Below, in pieces: positions 34,501-45,562 of a stretch of 64,000 nt of DNA; within the stretch, counting starts at the first letter, position 1; the number at the start of each line of letters is the position of its first letter. The stretch is from Pseudisothecium myosuroides (Eukaryota > Streptophyta > Bryopsida > Hypnales > Lembophyllaceae), in the NCBI GenBank assembly GCA_951799445.1, contig OX637288.1:3784501-3848500 (forward strand), given 5' to 3'. The notes below the pieces were generated by a model. The model searched no databases. It saw nothing but the letters and a program-made list of their open reading frames with translations, and was not told where the DNA came from. The position numbers and the translations under genes were made by a program.

Positions 34501-35766
34501 GCATCTACAATTCTAAATGTGAGGAGGTGCTCACAAGGTTCTACATAATCTCTCGGAGACTTGATATTCTCGAACTCCAGACTCAAGCGAATGTGCCACT
34601 TTCGCAAACTAAGGCGGAATCGGACGATTGCAGAAGGAGCACCGGGAAGAAGCGTATAAAATCGATTAATTAGAGAATTCACAATTTTGTGAATGGCGCA
34701 ATCGCATAGTTCGACGCGATCAATCTAACTCTCCTCGACCCTAAAACCCTAAACCCTAGTCCTTGGATTGGGTTTCTTCGTGATTTCACTAGATGCAAGT
34801 AAGTTACCGCTCCCATCAGTAATCTTTAAACTGGCTAATTTGCGCTGAAATTCTACCAAAAAAATCTAGGTGCTACACGTACATTGTGCAAATGACGTTC
34901 AGAAAAAGATTTTGAGCCAAAATGTACAGAGCCGCGGACAGATCCTCGCCAGTTTGTTGATTTCTCCAAATTTCCAGTAGCAGACATTTGCCCTCGTTTT
35001 TCCAAGGTGTCGCGATCTGGCGACAAAGGCCGTCGATCTGCTCGCCAGGCGGCTGCATCGCATGGCTCCAATTAGCAAGGGAATTACACTTAGGGTTTAG
35101 GCGCCTGGGGGGGATTAGCATCATCTCCCTCCCCAAGCAGCCTGAGTTTCGCATTAATCACTATTGCTTTTGTCCTCGTTTAGTAATAATGGCGCTTGCA
35201 TTTGTTGACACTTCTAACGCTCTGGACTCTGGAGATGCGAGTGCGGATTCTGGGCATTGGGTTCTTCATCATTTTTATTCTTGACACTAGTTTCCCTCCT
35301 TCGTTGCTTTCAAATTTGAAAGCTGCAGCGCCGGTGGTCACTGGTCATATCTTGTGTTTTGAATGTTCAATTGTGCACTGGATTCTGGAGACGCCACTGC
35401 GCCACTTCTTTGCTGCTGTGGAATTCTTGGAGACTGGGAGGATCAAAGCTCCTAATCTGCATTCCCTACAATCTGGAAATGGAGGCGGTGTCTGGCAATT
35501 GAACGGCTCTTTCATGGACGATTTAAGCTCCGCTCCGTGTGCTGCAATTGGCATCCGAACATCGTTTGGTGATTCACGTTTTCTTTGCTCCTCCGCTCAC
35601 TTTGCCTGTGTCTTCACGTTGCTGGATCGGAATTCTTGCCGATTGACCGTTGGTTCATTCTTACCATCCTTGTCTGCTTTGCTTATTGTTGCTCTTTTGG
35701 TTTGCAATTTTTTTTGGCTGCGCTTCGTACTGTGGCCTTGGGGTGTTGGGGTGCAGACTTCAGCCA
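34501..35766. promoter_or_regulatory. Bidirectional upstream region, PPR gene (-) and hAT gene (+)
   Basis: About 1.27 kb lies between the two presumed start codons and must hold both promoters and leaders. A telo-box-like run is present at 34737-34762. Plus-strand frames reach upstream of the chosen hAT start (from 35196 and 35650). They encode hydrophobic low-similarity sequence and are probably leader, not protein. Confidence 0.45.
34737..34762. promoter_or_regulatory. Telo-box (CCCTAAACCCTA-type promoter motif)
   Basis: The plus strand reads ACCCTAAAACCCTAAACCCT, containing the AAACCCTA telo-box that is common in promoters of plant genes for translation and organelle biogenesis. It lies about 240 bases upstream of the PPR start codon. 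A further TAGGGTTTAGG lies near 35093. Function here is inferred from position only. Confidence 0.5.
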
Positions 35767-38700
35767 ATGGCGCCACGCTTAAAACTTCCGGAGAATTTTC
35801 GTGTGAAAGCTTTTGGGTCTAGCCGCAATACAAGCGGGCTGGGCAAGTATTTGCCTGTGAATGCTGGTCTGATCGAGCACTTAGAAGTGGAAGTCACCCA
35901 TGTCTCCGAGACGTGTTTGTCACAGTCTCTCGCCCATCCTGCGGCCCGCACCTGTCCAACTTTGGAGCTGACCGTCATCTCTCCGAATGCCGATCCTGCC
36001 GATCCTACCAGCGATGGCGAGGGTCATCCGGCAGGGAAGAGGTCGAAAAAAACTGGGGCTGCGGGGCAGAAACAATCAAAGACTGCAGCCGGTACCATTA
36101 CACGGAGGTGGCAAGAAGTTTGGGCGTGCAAATTCGCCTGGGCTGAGGGGGACTTCAATGCCAACGGAGATATCGTAGGCATGGTTTGTCGGAGTTGCAC
36201 TACAATGACGAGGAGGCGGAAGGTCATGGTCCTGAAGTGTGACAATTTGGAAAAACATGAAGGTAAACGCACTTGCACAGAAGATGGTATCCCCTACGCT
36301 CACTTGAAGAAAGGTGATGTTTTCGTGAAGGACGATTGCAAACACCTGCAGTTGGTGAAGCTCTGGGCAGGGCTGAAAAAGGCCCCAACTGTTGCTCATC
36401 AATTGCTTGCAGACATGGACAACGAGTTCAAGAGGAAGCAGGTACAGTTCTCAACTCTTTTTCACATCTTGAGCCACGGTTGGCCAATGTGTGACTACGA
36501 GCGTCAACAGCAGTTACTGAGACAACTTAAGGTAAAATTTCTTCCCCGTAAACATTGGTCGGAGACAACCGGCTGGGAGATGAGCGAGCATCTCCATGAC
36601 TCTGTTTTGTTGGCCCTGAAGTCTGTTGTCCAATCCGCTAGCATAGTCTCCATCAGCGCCGATGAAGTCACGGCTGTTGACAATACGTCTTGGCTGGGTG
36701 TCCATGTTTATGCTATGGATTCTTGGGAGCGCATTCCGCATCTCCTGCATTTGTCCTGTGTTTCAAAGACAGGTACAGCTGACCACTTGACAGATTTGAT
36801 AATGCATGCTTTGATGACTGAGGGAGGCTTGACTCGTGAGGAAATTGCTAGAAAGTTAGTTTGCTTTGGCGCTGATGGAGTGAGCACGTTCCAAGGGTCC
36901 AAGACAGGAGTCACGACTCAGATCAGAGAGAAATGGTCACCGTTTCTTGTTGGTGCGAGCTGTGTCAGTCACCGCTTGAACCTCGTAGTGGAGACTATGT
37001 CGAAATTCCCGATGGTCTCCCGGCTTGAGGGCCTCTGTCAGTCCGTCTACAGTTACTTTTGCCAAAGCAACAAGCGTCATGCTGAGTTACAGAGGCTGGC
37101 CGATCTCATGGAAACTAAGGGCAATAAAATGCTCCGAAACGTGGAAACTAGGTGGATATCGATGCGAAGTCCGGCAGCCAGGATCTTGTCCGAGTACTGT
37201 ACGCTGTTGGTAAAGATGGGCCACGACATGAGTGGCGGATCTGGTTCTAAGCCTCCTGCTGGGGCATCCGATAACTTTGATCTCCTCTCTGATATTGAGG
37301 TGCTTTTTTCCTTGGCATGTTTCATACCGCTTGTTAATGCTGTGCACCGCCTAATTAAGCTATCACAAGCATGTGATTTCTTCATTTGTGACTTCCTGCA
37401 AGCTGTGAAGCTCTGCCAGCAAGAACTGGCTCATATATTTGTTGACGGATCCACGGCATTCAACAAATCGGACTTCCCTGTGTACAATGAGCTCACTGCT
37501 CTGACCAGCATAGACGTTCCTTTGAAGTGGCGAGAACTGCCTGGAGATAGCGGGATCTGTCACTTGATGTTCAACTTTCCTCTCCATGCAGCATATGCAA
37601 GATGCCACGACAAGCAGACAGAAGTACATCTATTTGTCACACAAGAAGAGTTCTATAGGCTGCAGGACAACATTCAGCGCCAATTTGCAGGCAAGATTCT
37701 TCACTAGTTTTTGCTTGTCATTTTTTTACATTTTTTTCCTTTTTTTTGCATCCTATTTTTTTGGTTGGCTACTTTGGGTTTTTTGATGCTTTGTTCTGCA
37801 TAGTGAATATAATGTTGTGAATGTTTGGGTTGCATTGTATGTGTAGGTTTACTTAACTTTGAAATTTTTTTGGTTTATGGGGTGCTGTTTGTTTGTTGTG
37901 GTGGTGAGTGCTCTGGCGATGGGTGCTCTGGCGGTGAGTGCTGCGGCAGGTCTCCAGCGGTTGTAGGGTCCAGGAAAACTGGTTTTGGATCACTGTCTTT
38001 TAAGCTTCTCAATTTTTTTGGTCTCCCTTGTTTGGCTGCAATACTTCAGGACTGAATGGTAAGTTAATGTTAAACTGAATGGGAAGTTAGTGTTGCTTAA
38101 TCACTTTAGAATACTTCAAAACTGAATGTTGAAATGCTTAATCACAACTTAAGCCAATGCTTAATCCAATGCTTGAAACTTAATCACAACCCAATGCTTG
38201 AAACTGAATACTTCCTTACAACTGAATGTTGCAGTATTGTTCAATGCGTAATCACTATTCTAATGCTTGTGTGGTTCAATTTTTGCAGAGATAGCCCAAT
38301 GTCTTTGTGATGAACTTGACCGCAGGTTCCCCCAACAAGAGCTGCTTGATGCATTTGGGATCATATATCCCCAGTACTGGCGTCAAGAAGGTGCTGATGA
38401 GATTTTCAAGCATCACTTGGCGATGCTTAAGGAGTTTTATGCAACAACCAAAGGTGTAAATCAAGGACAACCTGCTGCGGTTGGTGGGAAGCCCTACACA
38501 GTGCCGAAGCTGCTCTCAGCATCTAACTTGGAGAACCAGCAGGGGCTCTTCAAGGTCACCATGAAGGCAAACGCTGAGGCTGCTTGTGGGCCGCCATTCA
38601 ACATCAACCCTGTGATTAAACTTTGGCGTAAACTTTCTCAATCACGCCATTTGAGTAAGATTATCTCAGAGTACTTTAAGGTTGCTGAAATAGGGTGTTG

Positions 38701-38908
38701 CATGGTTCTTGGCTCAGTGGAGGATGAGAGGTGTTTCTCTACTCTTAAATTCCTCAAATCTTGCCAAAGAAATAGGTTAGGGAAGCACTTACCCCTTGTT
38801 GTGCAGATGTTTGGCCAAAAGTACTTTTCACTTGAGGATTTCCCTTACAAGGACGCCATTCAATCTTGGAAAAGTGTTGCTGCGTTTGGCCGGCAAGGGG
38901 ATGTCTGA
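35767..38908 (+). CDS. hAT-superfamily transposase-like protein, intact, with GC-AG intron
   Basis: Exons 35767-37690 and 38289-38908 give 847 residues with no internal stop. The join reads FA|EIAQCLCDEL and needs a GC donor (TTTGCAG/GCAAGA) with a normal TTTTGCAG acceptor. A zinc-finger-like N-terminal part (CKFAWAEG through MVCRSC to HEGKRTC, about residues 120-170) precedes the RNase H-like core. The core has a first acidic motif SADEVTAVDNTSW (about 299), a second CFGADGVSTFQG (about 367) and CVSHRLNLVVE (about 400). The C-terminal dimerisation part is EDERCFSTLKFLKSCQRNRL (about 786-805). The start was chosen at 35767 because the frame upstream is hydrophobic leader-like sequence. GC content is higher than in nearby spacers. 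It could be a young autonomous element or a domesticated host gene; I found no convincing terminal inverted repeats or 8-base duplication. Confidence 0.87.
38040..38262. repeat. Degenerate short repeats inside the hAT gene intron
   Basis: ACTGAATG and GCTTAATCACA-type words recur many times within about 220 bases just before the acceptor (AAACTGAATG, CAATGCTTGAAACTGAATAC and variants). This looks like local slippage or duplication of intron sequence. Confidence 0.5.
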
Positions 38909-39320
38909 ACCATAGCAGCAGCACCAGTATCCTCCCAATGGAAATTTTTTTCCTTAGTTTTCATGAGATTAGGCTTTCCTTGCAACTCAAGTTTTTCTTG
39001 ACACAAGAAACAACAGTTCCTGCTGCGTGACAGTGCTGCGACCTGCTGCTCAAGACTGCTGCGACTGAGGCGTGACACTGGAGGAGTATGGGAGCCTTGG
39101 CGTTGTTTCTAACTGTTTTTCCTAACCCTCTAATGTGTCTTGTTTGTCTTGTGATGTGCAGAACATTGACACTGCAATTAGGCAGTCTAGAAGGGTTCAA
39201 ATCCCTTGTCAATGAAATGCAAATTTCTGAATACTATTCCTCAGAAGATGTAAACTTGTTTTGCCTTTATAAGGATGTATCAATTTTATTGAATACTGTT
39301 GTTCAAATCTATTCAATTCT
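38909..39320. other. Downstream region of the hAT gene
   Basis: Presumed 3' untranslated region and flank. There is no recognised frame. The expected right terminal repeat of a hAT element was looked for here and not found. Confidence 0.35.
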
Positions 39321-39404
39321 ATTGTTCAAGTGTACTGTATCATTGTTCAAGTGCATTGTATCATTGTTCAAGTGTATTGTATCATTGTTCAAGTGTTTTG
39401 TATC
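39321..39404. repeat. Minisatellite, four 21-base units
   Basis: The unit ATTGTTCAAGTGYAYTGTATC is repeated four times head to tail at 39321, 39342, 39363 and 39384, with one to three substitutions per unit. Because 21 is a multiple of three, an open frame through it shows a repeated CIVSLFK peptide; this is a by-product and not evidence of a gene. Confidence 0.92.
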
Positions 39405-40141
39405 ATTGATTCAACAACTTGTATGCAACAACTTCTGCCTTTGAAAAAGAAAATCGCCATTAAACAATCTTTTGTTCTTCCACTTAGCAATTCCGCCATA
39501 TGCAATACAAAAAAATAGCTTCCAGTCTTGCACAGACTTTTACACCACATAGCCACTTCCAGTCTACCAACAAAAAAAAAATTATATAAAATTCGACATT
39601 TGAAATTCAAAATTATCTCCCTGTTTTCACCAACAGAAGGACGGGTCGCGGAGATAGCTCCTCCTAGGGCACGGTAATAGCCGGTTGGCGAATAAGGCCA
39701 TTTAGATTCTGGGATCGCTGGCTCCCATATGAGGTGGATGATCTAATTAGGACCTTGGAGTGCACCTATGAGAGGGATGAAAAATATATTTCTTTTTCAC
39801 ATATAGAAAAAATGTAACTGAGAGAAGGCAATTGAAATTGAAATTTTTTTTTTTGACAGAGTATGAAATCAACTTGAAGTGTGATGCCCTAATATTTCAA
39901 AAACTAGCATAAAGTATATCCATAATGGTCATGTTACCTACTTGAAATGGTTACATTATTTTTCTTAGCTTGTCACAAATCCATCATATTAGAATAGTCA
40001 TTATTGGTAATGATTTTACAAAAAAAATTTAGAAATTCCTATTGACATCACTAATTCACTTTATTACTACAAATTCAAATTTTTATTGTGGTTTAGGATT
40101 TAGGATTAACCCTAGAGTGCTTGTTTTCTTTCATGGCCTGT
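39405..40141. other. AT-rich spacer
   Basis: Nothing beyond homopolymer runs. No frame, RNA or element end is recognised. Confidence 0.3.
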
Positions 40142-40750
40142 TGCCATTGCATACTGGACCTCCGACCTGGACCTCCAGGTTTGGAGGAGGGCCGGAAGGT
40201 CCATTGCAGCAACTGTTCCTAGAATAGGACTAGCTTGATTTAGAATTCCTGATCTTCAGCGTGTACATTAGAGAAAATATCAGCCCTCCGGAAGACCCTG
40301 AAATTTACTTTTTTTTTGCCAAAAAAATAGTTTTTCCCCTATTTCCGCCCGGCAGAAATTGCAGCAGAACTGGCGCAGGAACCGAAAATTACTAGTAAAT
40401 TTTTATTTTTATTTTTTATTTTTTATTTTTTTTAATCTTAAAAAAATTATTAAAAAACAAAACAAAAAACAAAACAATCGCGATTTCGGCGAGCAGTCAG
40501 CCAAGCTGACTGCTCACCGCAGGACAGTACTGGAGTGACAGGCCAAGCTTTTTAATAGCTTGGCATGTCACTCCAGAGCAACCCTCCGGAGGGCTCATTT
40601 TTTTTCTAATGACTTGTTGCCATCTACTCATGGCTGCTCCTAAAAGTGCAATAAGCTTGTTCTTTTCCTGTAAAAGCTAGGCTCCAGTCGGCCTTCTAGG
40701 TTTGTATTTGCACACACGGACCGGAGGCTGGAGGTCCGTATGCAATGGCA
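40142..40750. mobile_element. TIR element of about 609 bases with a second TIR element nested inside
   Basis: The outer termini TGCCATTGCATACTGGACC and the complement of GGTCCGTATGCAATGGCA pair over about 20 bases. Inside, 40282-40595 has its own inverted ends (AGCCCTCCGGA and TCCGGAGGGCT, extended by an A-rich/T-rich pair outside). The inner element holds two strong hairpins: GAGCAGTCAGC with its complement across a 3-base loop (40491-40515), and a larger stem at 40530-40576. There is no coding capacity. Target duplications are not clear for either layer. Confidence 0.6.
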
Positions 40751-41901
40751 CCTAGCTGGAGGTCTAGGAACTGGCCGTCTAGCCGCTCAATGGCAACGAG
40801 CCTCATTGTGGAAGTGCTATACCATCTGAAAAGTGCAAAAATTTTGACACATGCTATGTGCAAGCAATTCCCCAAGACGCAAGAAGTAACCATAGGATCT
40901 TCAATGTTAGCCTTGAAATACTTGGAATACAAATTAGAAGTCCAAGAAATCAGAGTTAATTAGAAGATCAAGAGGTTTGACCATGAAAATTACAACATTG
41001 ACCTTGATGGGTCTTGTTATTTGTTTGACTTTTAACGTTATTGCATGCAAATTAAATTATAGAACAACTCTTTTATTGCAAATTTGGAAATATAATCTGA
41101 ATGTGCATGCAAGTCTAGGATCAAAAATTCAATTTCTATAATTATTGAAAGACAATTGTATTAAAGATTTACCACCAAGGAATTTTTTTGGCAGTTGAAG
41201 CCATGGCAATTCAATTGCCTTGATAGCAATGGTAAAAATGAATAGCTTTTAGGCCATAAAAATTGAGTTTGAATTTTATTTTATTTTTTCTCTCCTTCCT
41301 ACTTTATGTCACTTTATTACAACAATCTACCATTTGGATTTTAGAGAAAGCCTTATTTAAAATTTTGGCTATTTAAAAATACTTCTTGATGTTTTGCTCT
41401 TCACAATGGGATTGTGGTAATACAAGTTGTATAAGTCTTTCACAAAGTAGACCCAAGTTTTGAATTTTGGTGTGATAATTTTTAATCCAAGTATCTACAT
41501 CACAATAAAATATCTAAAACAAAATTCCACATATTCTCATGTTTCTTGAATTTTGAATTTTAGATACATCCAATGTAAAAAAACACCCTTTATACTTTGA
41601 TAGCATAGATCTCACAGACAATGAGGAATTTCAAACTGAAACTATTTGTACAAGTTCCACATGACAAGTGAGATTAAGATCCTATGGTTTCAATGTGATT
41701 TCTTAAAAAAAATTCCATCCAAAAATCTTGATCAGAAAGTGGCCATTTTCTGCATTTTCAGGGCTCAAATTGCAGTGTAAAGTTTACCCATTTGGTTTGC
41801 CAGGGTTCACTGAACCAACCTACCTAGTCGGCATCCTTCTTTGCTAGATTCCGCTTGGTGCCACTTCAGGTTTCAACAAAAAGTCTAAAGACATTGCAGG
41901 G
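40751..41901. other. AT-rich spacer
   Basis: No gene or repeat boundary is recognised. Short frames near 40696-40963 fall at the end of the preceding element and look incidental. Confidence 0.3.
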
Positions 41902-42168
41902 CACTGTATTGCAATTTTGATAAAACCATATACAAGTCTACCCACGTCTGAATTCCTCAGGGCTACAGTAGGATTTGTATATAAATATCCTACTTAAAAA
42001 ATCGAACCAGACATTCATCAGACCATATCAGACGAGACATTCATCACTGTATTGCAATTTTGATAACCACATACAAGTCTCCCCACGTCAGAAGTCCTTA
42101 GGGCTACAGATCTTACTTAAAAAAATCGGACCAGACATTCATCAGACCAAATCAGATCAGACGTTCAT
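41902..42168. repeat. Tandem duplication, units of 143 and 124 bases
   Basis: Unit 1 (41902-42044) and unit 2 (42045-42168) both begin CACTGTATTGCAATTTTGAT and share ACAAGTCTMCCCACGTC, AGGGCTACAG and CAGACATTCATCAGACCA. A third partial start (CACTGTTTCAAG) follows at 42169. Unit 2 has lost an internal segment around the TATAAATATCC of unit 1. Confidence 0.85.
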
Positions 42169-42508
42169 CACTGTTTCAAGTTATGATTCAGTGGACACAG
42201 ATATTCTACCAAATGTTCATAAATAGTACAAGTAGTCTACAAGAAATTTCGGATAACATGCCATATAGTTGATTGAGAACAGTTTTGCAGTTTCAATCTT
42301 CATTCCAGATAGCCCAATCTATCTTGTAGACTCTCAAATGTGACCATCCTTTATAATGCTGATTTCAATTTGTGCTCTCAACAACAATCAATTGCACAGT
42401 AAAAACTCGTACCAATTGGCGGAACGAAAGTCATGGTCTTGTATGGAAACAAAAGGAAGTTGACATAAAATGAAAGCTGCAGAGAGCGAGAGAATAAGAA
42501 AAACCTAG
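42169..42508. other. 3' flank of the PSRP5 gene
   Basis: Presumed 3' untranslated region of the gene on the minus strand. Nothing else is recognised. Confidence 0.35.
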
Positions 42509-43133
42509 CTAGACGTTCTTCAGCTTCGCCATTTTGGAAGGAGGCCATTTGCCTTTCTTCCTCAGTTTCCTCTTCCTAACCAACCTTTTCCGTCGAAGCT
42601 CAGCCCTTTTAGCCTTCCTCTTCAGAAGCTCGGCTGCCGAGAGCATGGTCGTGATGGCAGGTGCCGCCTCTTCGGTATTCGCATCACTTGTCGAGGCCTC
42701 AATCACATCTCCAGTCGCATTGACAATTACTGTCCTCAAGGCAGCGCTAGTACGCACATTGCTGAATCCCGTGTTCGATACAATCCCATGACCTAACCCC
42801 AAATGCCACACATTACTAACACCCTCAAAACCAGCTCAAATTACCTCACCACGCCTCAAAAAGGAAAACATATCAATCTATATCAGCACACAAAGATACA
42901 AATTCATCGGCTGAAACACAATTCCAAACGAACTCAACAAGAAAAAAATATACAGGCCAGGAACAAATCGACGCAAACCCTGAATTGAAGAAAGTCACGA
43001 AACCCGACTCACCAGAGAACGGACCTACTGAGGGCTTCCACTGCGAGCCTGAGGGAGACGCCGCCGAAGAAACTGAGAGCGAGGAGAGAGAAGCCACAAG
43101 GACGGAGCTGCAAGAGACCGCCATCGCCACCAA
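42509..43133 (-). CDS. PSRP5: Plastid-specific ribosomal protein PSRP5 (chloroplast 50S subunit)
   Basis: Exons 43133-43013 and 42792-42509 join in phase 1 to give 134 residues. The first exon is a Ser/Ala/Val-rich chloroplast transit peptide (MVAMAVSCSSVLVASLSSL). The C-terminal 40 residues are strongly basic: AELRRKRLVRKRKLRKKG followed by KWPPSKMAKLKNV at the stop. The RKKGxWPPSKMxKL ending is diagnostic of PSRP5 (bL37c/cL37), a component of the plastid large ribosomal subunit. Length is typical. A second in-frame Met lies three codons downstream, so the exact start is uncertain by three residues. It is transcribed divergently from the SIS-domain gene about 1.1 kb away. Confidence 0.93.
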
Positions 43134-44248
43134 ATATTTGCTTCAAGGGGAAGCAAGCTTCAACCACTTTCAAGCTCAGCCTTGCTACTTCACATTCTCA
43201 CGTTCCTGGGTGCATCTCCCACGCTGTGGATAACTTCATCCATACGATGTATAAACATTATATATACGAACTGACATGTATAATACGCTCTGAGAAATCA
43301 GCGTTCCGGCGTATATGTACGATGTGCATATGGATGAATGTGATTGGGGCATTCATCCGGTTCTGCTCTGTCTCCGCCTTCAGTTGCTATCTGGGTGGTG
43401 TTCATTTTGGTTCAGATTGCAGGCATTTCTTCTGCGGATTCGCAGTCTCCGTCTCCAGTGTGTGTTTGAGGAGCGCGGCTTTGGAAATTATGCTTTGGCT
43501 GAAGAACTTCCGTCGTTCGGTGAGTCTCTTGCATCCGAAATTTTCTGGATTGGAGTTTCGTCTAATTTTGGTTTAATTTCTTAACGTCTGTGTTGAACGA
43601 TGCAGTATTTGTTGCATTTTGCAGGGGACGGATGGTTCGTGACCTCTGTTTTTAACTCAGTTTTTTTATTCGAATAGGAATGAAAACAAATCCTTGTGAA
43701 ACTCTTACATTTCTTGCTTTTTTTACAGCACTTCTTGATCGAATTGATGAGACTTTCGATATTTCATTGCCACTGAGCGATGATTTACGGATTTGCTAGA
43801 TTTAAGTGTTACATTAGAGCTCGGGTGAGTACTTCACGCGATGGAGTGGTATTGAATTTAAATCATTACGTTTTGAAAGAGTTATCTAAATATTGAAGCA
43901 TTTTCGTGGATTCATGGCTTCTGGTATTCACGCAGATAGCTAGCACTTTCTGAGGGAAGGTAGCGGATGGAATTAGGTTCAATCCAGAGTTGGAATCTTA
44001 TGTTTTGAATTGCACTCCCTCTGATATGAATCTATCCTTGTTTTGAATCCCAGCTTGTGAAAGGCTGATTCCTAAAGTAGTTACTGCACTGATCGAACTG
44101 GATGTGCAGGGGCCTCCAGTTAACAATTAATGAGAGACTTGATCAAGAGAAGAGCGTGGAGTGCGGTGATTGGTGACGAGATTTTGTTCCACGTTCGCTT
44201 TACAGAGATAGGCGCAGAAGAATTTACTTCAAGGCTGTAGAGATAGCC
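43134..44248. promoter_or_regulatory. Region between divergent PSRP5 and SIS genes, probably with 5' leader intron
   Basis: Holds the promoters of both genes. On the plus strand, donor-like CGTTCG/GTGAGT near 43518 and acceptor-like GTGCAG near 44109 suggest that the SIS gene has a spliced 5' leader. The frame at 43226-43576 lacks recognisable similarity and probably belongs to that leader or is incidental. Confidence 0.4.
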
Positions 44249-45109
44249 ATGGCTGAAAGTCTGGCCTCCATGGCTGCACAAGTGTTGGACGAGATCCAAC
44301 AAGTGTTCAAGTCAGGGGAAAATGGATTAGATAACCCGGCAACGAGCCTAGTGGAAGAAATTGCTCGGGCGAGGGATAGGCGAATTGTGCTGCATGGAGT
44401 AGGAAGGGAGGGTCTCATGATGCGTGCGTTCACAATGCGCTTGTACCATTTAGGGTTAAACGCTCATTGTTTGGGAGATATGAGCTGTCCTCCAGTCGGC
44501 GAAGGCGACCTTTTCATCGCTAGCGCTGGACCAGGGTCTTTCAGTAGTGTTGACGCGCTCATAACGACTGCGAGAGATGCAGGTAGTAAGACCTTGCTCC
44601 ATTTCAGAAATGCTTCTCCTTTTAACTCAAGGTGGATGAGTGATGTGCACGCATTGCAAAGGTAACCTATCGAGATGCATCGACCAAGATGGCTCGATGA
44701 CTCTAATTGCTCTCCATATTCACCTAGAATCTAGATGTTCCCCATTGACTGGCTTACTCGAGGAAAGCTCGTTTCTTCTAAATTATTAGTACTGAGAATT
44801 CCATTAAACGCAGGTGCAAGAGTGGTAGTGGCGACAGCACAACCAGGAGGTAAAGCGCCCGGGCTTGCGCACACGACAATCTATTTGCCAGCACAAACTA
44901 TGGCTGACGACGACGGTGCCAATGGTTCCAATCTATCACGGACAGCCGATGTAGCTGGTCAGCAGTACAATCAAGAGAAAATTCTTCCAATGGGTAGTGT
45001 CTACGAAGGCGCTATGTTCGTACTTTTTGAGATTGCTGTGTTTCTGTTGCGCAGGAAGTTGGGGGAAACAGTGGAAACCATGAGGACTCGTCATACTAAC
45101 CTTGAATAG
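44249..45109 (+). CDS. SIS-domain protein, 3-hexulose-6-phosphate isomerase-like (2 exons)
   Basis: Exons 44249-44582 and 44814-45109 join in phase 1 to give 209 residues. The SIS fold binds phosphosugars. The order RIVLHGVGREGLMMRAF, MRLYHLGLNAHCLGD, GDLFIASAGPGSFSSV, ARVVVATAQP, and ILPMGSVYEGAMFVLFE matches the PHI/HxlB class and its plant relatives (At5g52190-like, from memory). The invariant SGxG-type loop appears as SAGPGS, and the C-terminal MGSxYEGAMFVLFE segment is retained. The frame through the intron runs on to a stop at 44665, so the short unspliced product is probably not the real protein. No targeting peptide is obvious. The substrate in plants is not established. Confidence 0.87.
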
Positions 45110-45562
45110 GTTGGCCCGAACGTTCTGATAGAGATGCTATGAGGCTATACTTGTGTCAATTGAATTTCACTTATTCTTGAATTAATTAAGGACTAGTTGA
45201 CATTATTTTTATTTTTTGTTATCCTTAAGGTTATTTCTCTGCAGGTTCAGAAATAATCTGAGGAACTTTCAACCAGTGCCTCTGAATGCACCTCAGCGCC
45301 ATGCAGTTGATGAATGACACGACGTTGCAGATAGAAGAGAAACCAGAAAGTCACCGCATGTCAAGACGACCTCAAAAGTCTGATAGAATCCTTAATCCAA
45401 TACAACACTCATTCCATGTTGAAAGAATCCTTCTTTATTTGCTTTTAGAAGACTACAAATAGCCTTGTATATGGTGGTTGATACACGTTACATGAGGTAA
45501 TTTACGCATTCTGTAACTACCCCCAAGAATTCTATGTCTCAAAGAATGGAATCTAGAATGTT
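45110..45562. other. Intergenic 3' region between convergent SIS and PILS genes
   Basis: Lies between two convergent stop codons and should hold both 3' untranslated regions. Nothing else is recognised. Confidence 0.5.

Noticed and set aside
35196..35822. 208-residue plus-strand frame upstream of the hAT gene
   Set aside because: It overlaps the hAT start in another frame, has no family resemblance and fits a 5' leader better.
39088..39444. 118-residue frame with repeated CIVSLFK peptide
   Set aside because: The repetition is produced by a 21-base minisatellite. There is no gene-like sequence outside it.
34860..39700. Terminal inverted repeats for the hAT gene (for example GGCGCCTGGGGGGG near 35100 against sequence near 39660)
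   Set aside because: Candidate ends do not match beyond a few bases, and no 8-base duplication was seen.
44249..44665. Single-exon reading of the SIS gene ending at 44665
   Set aside because: Removing the intron 44583-44813 restores the conserved ARVVVATAQP continuation, whereas the unspliced tail is unlike the family.
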